Assembly: GCA_903813345.2 (NCBI GenBank)
Contig: CAIIXF020000011.1
Location: 36,304,166-36,368,165, forward strand
From: Owenia fusiformis
Lineage: Eukaryota; Annelida; Polychaeta; Sabellida; Oweniidae
Direction: 5' to 3'
DNA: 64,000 nucleotides
Part shown: piece by piece, positions 60,736 to 64,000 of the stretch
Numbering within the stretch: position 1 is the stretch's first letter
Layout: the number at the start of each line of letters is the position of its first letter
Program-made: the position numbers and the translations under genes
The notes under the pieces: generated by a model
The model's database searches: none
Told to the model about the DNA's origin: nothing
Seen by the model: the letters and a program-made list of their open reading frames with translations, nothing else

Positions 60736-61717
60736 GTATGTGTACAATAGCTGTTAACAAATTGATTACTGAAGAGGGTTTTCAGGAAGCGAACTGCTCA
60801 AACCAAATAGGTTTTGCAAATATTTAATATGCAATATGATTAGATGATGTTTGGAGATGTAGTTTATGGTTCATACTACTTTATTGTTATTAAATCCAGT
60901 TTTCATTCAATATATCGACAGTTTGGGCCAAAAAATAATCACAAGTTTAAAGATAAATATCATGTGATATATGATAAGCCATGCAATGTATTATATATTA
61001 TTTTAAAGATAAATCATATCCTAACAATATGACACCATCCGGTTGAAATGAAAAACCTTTCTTTTCTTGTGAAAAAGAGGCTAAAATTGACACCAGGGGT
61101 GTCATGAGTGACCAAAAATCAATAAATGAAAATCCCCAAAGGATAGGTATCGATATGGTTAATCTTCTTAACTAATGCTCATTTCCTACCCTTTGCATTC
61201 GTTTGACTTCACTTCTTAAAAGAGAGCTTCGTCTTCACTCTTTCAAACTAAAATAAACCTGTGAACTCACCGCGCCAATCAGTGTTCGTCGGCCAAAATT
61301 GACCGACGTTCTATATATGGTCATTCCTTCTGACGTCATCGTTGAGCCCGGAATTGACCAATGACATGCGCATATTTAATTAGAATGCATTGTTTCTTCA
61401 AGCTCGCTGACTGGTGGAAGAAAGGTCAGCGCGTAGGTCAAAAGTTATTTATTACACAAACTGTCACCGGTACCCGTCGTGGGGGCAGGGCTACTAAACT
61501 GTAATATGGTCTCTACTAGGCAGAGTGTAGTTTAACTAGACTCTGCACGCAGGGTACTCATTTCCATATTATGTGAGTACATATTGGTAAGTCCACAATT
61601 GGTTCTGGTGACACATTTATGCATGACATCAGATATACAAACCTATAATGTACAATGCCCAGTATAACTCACTAGTACTATGCCTGCCTTGTTTTTGAAA
61701 TAATTGATGTTTTGTAG
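60736..61717 (+). other. DPY19L3: DPY19L3 intron 2
   Basis: GTATGT...TTTGTAG. Contains a lone copy of the GGATAGGTATCGATATGG element end (61139) and a short ATGACACC/GGTGTCAT inverted pair (61029-61105). Small frames are not supported. Confidence 0.8.
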
Positions 61718-61839
61718 GTCTGTATGAGCTGACACATGATAATATCACAGAACATCTACGCACCATCAACATATTGCATAGATTTAATATTTACCAGGAA
61801 ATCCTTCTCAGCATTATATACAGACTTACATCAGTAAAG
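61718..61839 (+). CDS. DPY19L3: DPY19L3 coding exon 3
   Basis: Completes the split Gly codon, then encodes LYELTHDNITEHLRTINILH and RFNIYQEILLSIIYRLTSVK (40 codons). Acceptor TTTTGTAG, donor AAAG|GTGAGT in phase 0. NIT in this luminal segment is a potential N-glycosylation site. Its last 29 nt and donor are copied in the following tandem array. Confidence 0.95.
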
Positions 61840-62671
61840 GTGAGTGAAGGATACATTGATGGGATCAGTAAAAGTGAGTGAAGGATACATTGATGGGATG
61901 TTAGTTTCTCAACATTTATCAAAGTATTATATACAGACTTACACCAGTAAAGGTGAGTAAGGATACATTGATGGGATGTTAGTTTCTCAACATTTATCAA
62001 AGTATTATAAACAGACTTACACCAGTAAAGGTGAGTGAAGGATACATTGATGGGATGTTAGTTTCTCAACATTTATCAAAGTATTATATACAGACTTACA
62101 CCAGTAAAGGTGAGTAAGGATACATTGATGGGATGTTAGTTTCTCAACATTTATCAAAGTATTATATACAGACTTACACCAGTAAAGGTGAGTGAAGGAT
62201 ACATTGATGGGATGTTAGTTTCTCAACATTTATCAAAGTATTATATACAGACTTACACCAGTAAAGGTGAGTGAAGGATACATTGATGGGATCAGTAAAG
62301 GTGAGTGAAGGATACATTGATGGGATGTTAGTTTCTCAACATTTATCAAAGTATTATATACAGACTTACACCAGTAAAGGTGAGTGAAGGATACATTGAT
62401 GGGATGTTAGTTTCTCAACATTTATCAAAGTATTATATACAGACTTACACCAGTAAAGGTGAGTGAAGGATACATTGATGGGATGTTAGTTTCTCAACAT
62501 TTATCAAAGTATTATATACATACTTACACCAGTAAAGGTGAGTAAGGATACATTGATGGGATGTTAGTTTCTCAACATTTATCAAAGTATTATATACAGA
62601 CTTACACCAGTAAAGGTGAGTGAAGGATACATTGATGGGATGTTAGTTTCTCAACATTTATCAAAGTATTA
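61811..62671 (+). repeat. 78-79-bp tandem array copying the exon 3 end and its 5' splice site
   Basis: The unit: GTATTATATACAGACTTACA, CCAGTAAAGGTGAGTGAAGG, ATACATTGATGGGATGTTAG, TTTCTCAACATTTATCAAA. The first copy is the exon 3/intron 3 boundary itself (61811 onward); nine or ten more follow, most with intact CAGTAAAG|GTGAGT. A smaller ~30-bp duplication containing the donor alone occurs at 61862 and 62290. Confidence 0.9.
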
Positions 62672-63082
62672 GGAATGCTGGTAGGACCTTTTCAGCTTCA
62701 TCACTGCAACTGATCATATTTTATTCACTGTATTAGTTTAAACAGATATAAAATGACAAAGATATTAGGAAAATGGTGTTAGGGTTTCCAGTTTTTTTGA
62801 CCACCCTATTATATACACTGTATAAGTTTAAACATATATGCTATAAAACCTGTATATCTGAACACCAATTTTAATCTGAACACCTCTCAATCTGAAAATA
62901 CTGTTGGTCTTAGACTTCCATGTTAAAAAAATCAGTTGAAATCAGTGAAAACCTGCTAACCTGAGCAGTTGTTACCATACCCAGTAGTGTTTGGATGTGG
63001 CTTAAGATGAATGTCAATTTATATTAAAGGAAACTACATATAATTGAATGGTTTCTATAAATAAAATATCTTCTTGTTGCAG
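62672..63082 (+). other. DPY19L3: rest of DPY19L3 intron 3
   Basis: Single-copy-looking intron sequence ending with acceptor CTTGTTGCAG. Confidence 0.7.
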
Positions 63083-63228
63083 AACTATTTTGAGCCAGTC
63101 TATTTCTACATCAATACCATATTTGGTCTTCATGGGTTGCTTGTTGCTGCCATCTATGTGACATCCTGGGCACTAAGTGGTTCTTGGCTCAGTGGAGTTC
63201 TGACTGCATTGTTCTACATATTTAACAG
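63083..63228 (+). CDS. DPY19L3: DPY19L3 coding exon 4
   Basis: Encodes NYFEPVYFYINTIFGLHGLL, then VAAIYVTSWALSGSWLSGVL and TALFYIFN, ending AG|GTATGA in phase 2 (split Arg). Two membrane helices are evident (YFYINTIFGLHGLLVAAIYV; GVLTALFYIF). The SWxLSGxWLSG block is diagnostic of the L3 branch. The four exons together give about 214 residues of a protein expected to exceed 700, so the rest lies beyond the window. Confidence 0.95.
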
Positions 63229-64000
63229 GTATGACATGACATTGGTTTTAAGATGACATTGGTTATAAGATGACACTTATGTAAGATGACACTGACTCTA
63301 GTCATTAAAGGACATTGTTTATGTTTTGAGTCACAAAAACCTACTAAGAGCTGCTGTGTTAAAAGCTGTTTTTAAAAAACAAATGTTAAGATTTTTACAT
63401 TTAGATAAGATATGTATGTTTTGATTGTAGTTATCTTTTGTAATCATTACACGAGGGTTCCACAGCATTCAATGCATACCAAAATATAATCTACCAATCT
63501 TTAAAATCTACTAAGTATTCACCTTTCCCCAAAGTCCAAAGTGTACTCATTTGACAGCTGCGCTGATTGGTTGATGAAAATAAATGACGTCAAAGCAGGG
63601 CACATTTCGCGCTTAAAGGGTTCCGATTAGCATCCCGTATAAAAACAATATGGCGGCTCCAGGCGAATCAACTGGATCAGTCCATTTTTAAGAAATAAGG
63701 GGAGTTCTGTAAAATCCAGTTTATTGAAATTGTCTTTGAGATAAAGTAATCCGTTTATAATGATTTTGAAAACGTTATCCAAAGAGTGATTGCGTTCAAA
63801 GAATACATGTACAACAGCCAATATAAATCCTTGTATTAGAAACCGGTTTTTCTTGCTTTGTTTCATTTGTAGGATATTTCATATGCCAAGCTGTGTGCTA
63901 TTACGTTATGGGGAAATTTAGATGCCAATTTTTCCTTATTGTACACAAATAGAAGATCCTGAAACTTCACCCATAAATATGGAATTGATTTGTCAAAATA
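63229..64000 (+). other. DPY19L3: start of DPY19L3 intron 4
   Basis: GTATGA donor, no acceptor before the window end. Around 63580-63660 is TGACGTCA-like AATGACGTCAAAG and ACAATATGGCGGCTCC (YY1-like), a possible promoter-like island or repeat. 63945-64000 is a copy of the repeat at 8086. Confidence 0.6.

Noticed and set aside
63640-63700. Possible start of a second gene (ATGGCGGCTCCAGG, MAAPGESTGSVHF)
   Set aside because: The frame stops after 13 codons and has no convincing donor; kept only as a possible promoter-like or repeat motif.
63627-63866. Minus-strand 79-codon frame in DPY19L3 intron 4
   Set aside because: No recognisable domain and no splice or promoter context; probably chance.

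Overview
The window is 64 kb of AT-rich, intron-containing, repeat-dense animal DNA. The repeat families (palindrome-led CCGT arrays, AAAATGGC-rich tandem units, DIRS, mariner and hAT relics) suggest a marine invertebrate, perhaps a mollusc or another spiralian; that placement is inference and of low confidence. A run of exactly 500 N (18089-18588) is an assembly gap.

Only two host genes can be supported, and they diverge. On the minus strand, 26928-29826 encodes a complete two-coding-exon CCNB1IP1/HEI10-type RING protein of 271 aa, a meiotic crossover regulator. On the plus strand, from 48753 to beyond the window end, are the first four coding exons of DPY19L3, a C-mannosyltransferase of the ER. 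A second, homologous first coding exon lies inside its 11.6-kb intron 1. Both genes have minisatellites at their edges: a 2.2-kb array of 66-bp units abuts the HEI10 start codon, a 1.8-kb array of 42-bp units lies just upstream of DPY19L3, and intron 3 of DPY19L3 holds a tandem array whose unit is a copy of the end of exon 3 plus its splice donor.

Layout: 1-5261 is a broken DIRS-type retrotransposon (minus strand; gag, RT/RNase H and tyrosine recombinase pieces) split by a 433-bp MITE and a CCGT-led repeat. 5600-8000 holds tandem families of AAAATGGC-type repeats. 8400-11499 is a large inverted-repeat element containing tandem units, a second MITE copy and, nested in that, a 632-bp hAT-like element. 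12212-16680 has two identical inverted 1480-bp elements, one splitting an hAT transposase gene and the other a Ty3/gypsy-type gag. 17028-17965 is a 59-bp minisatellite next to the gap. 20502-23640 has two inverted copies of a mariner element. 23750-25210 is a CCGT-led tandem family. 26.9-32 kb is HEI10 and its array. 34-39.3 kb carries two copies of a transposon with precise 12-bp target duplications, nested in other elements. 39-48 kb is dispersed repeats, a TTA-flanked MITE and the 42-bp array. 48.7-64 kb is DPY19L3 with repeat-filled introns.

The two genes have no evident functional link. Most other long open frames are products of tandem repeats whose unit length is a multiple of three, or are transposon relics.
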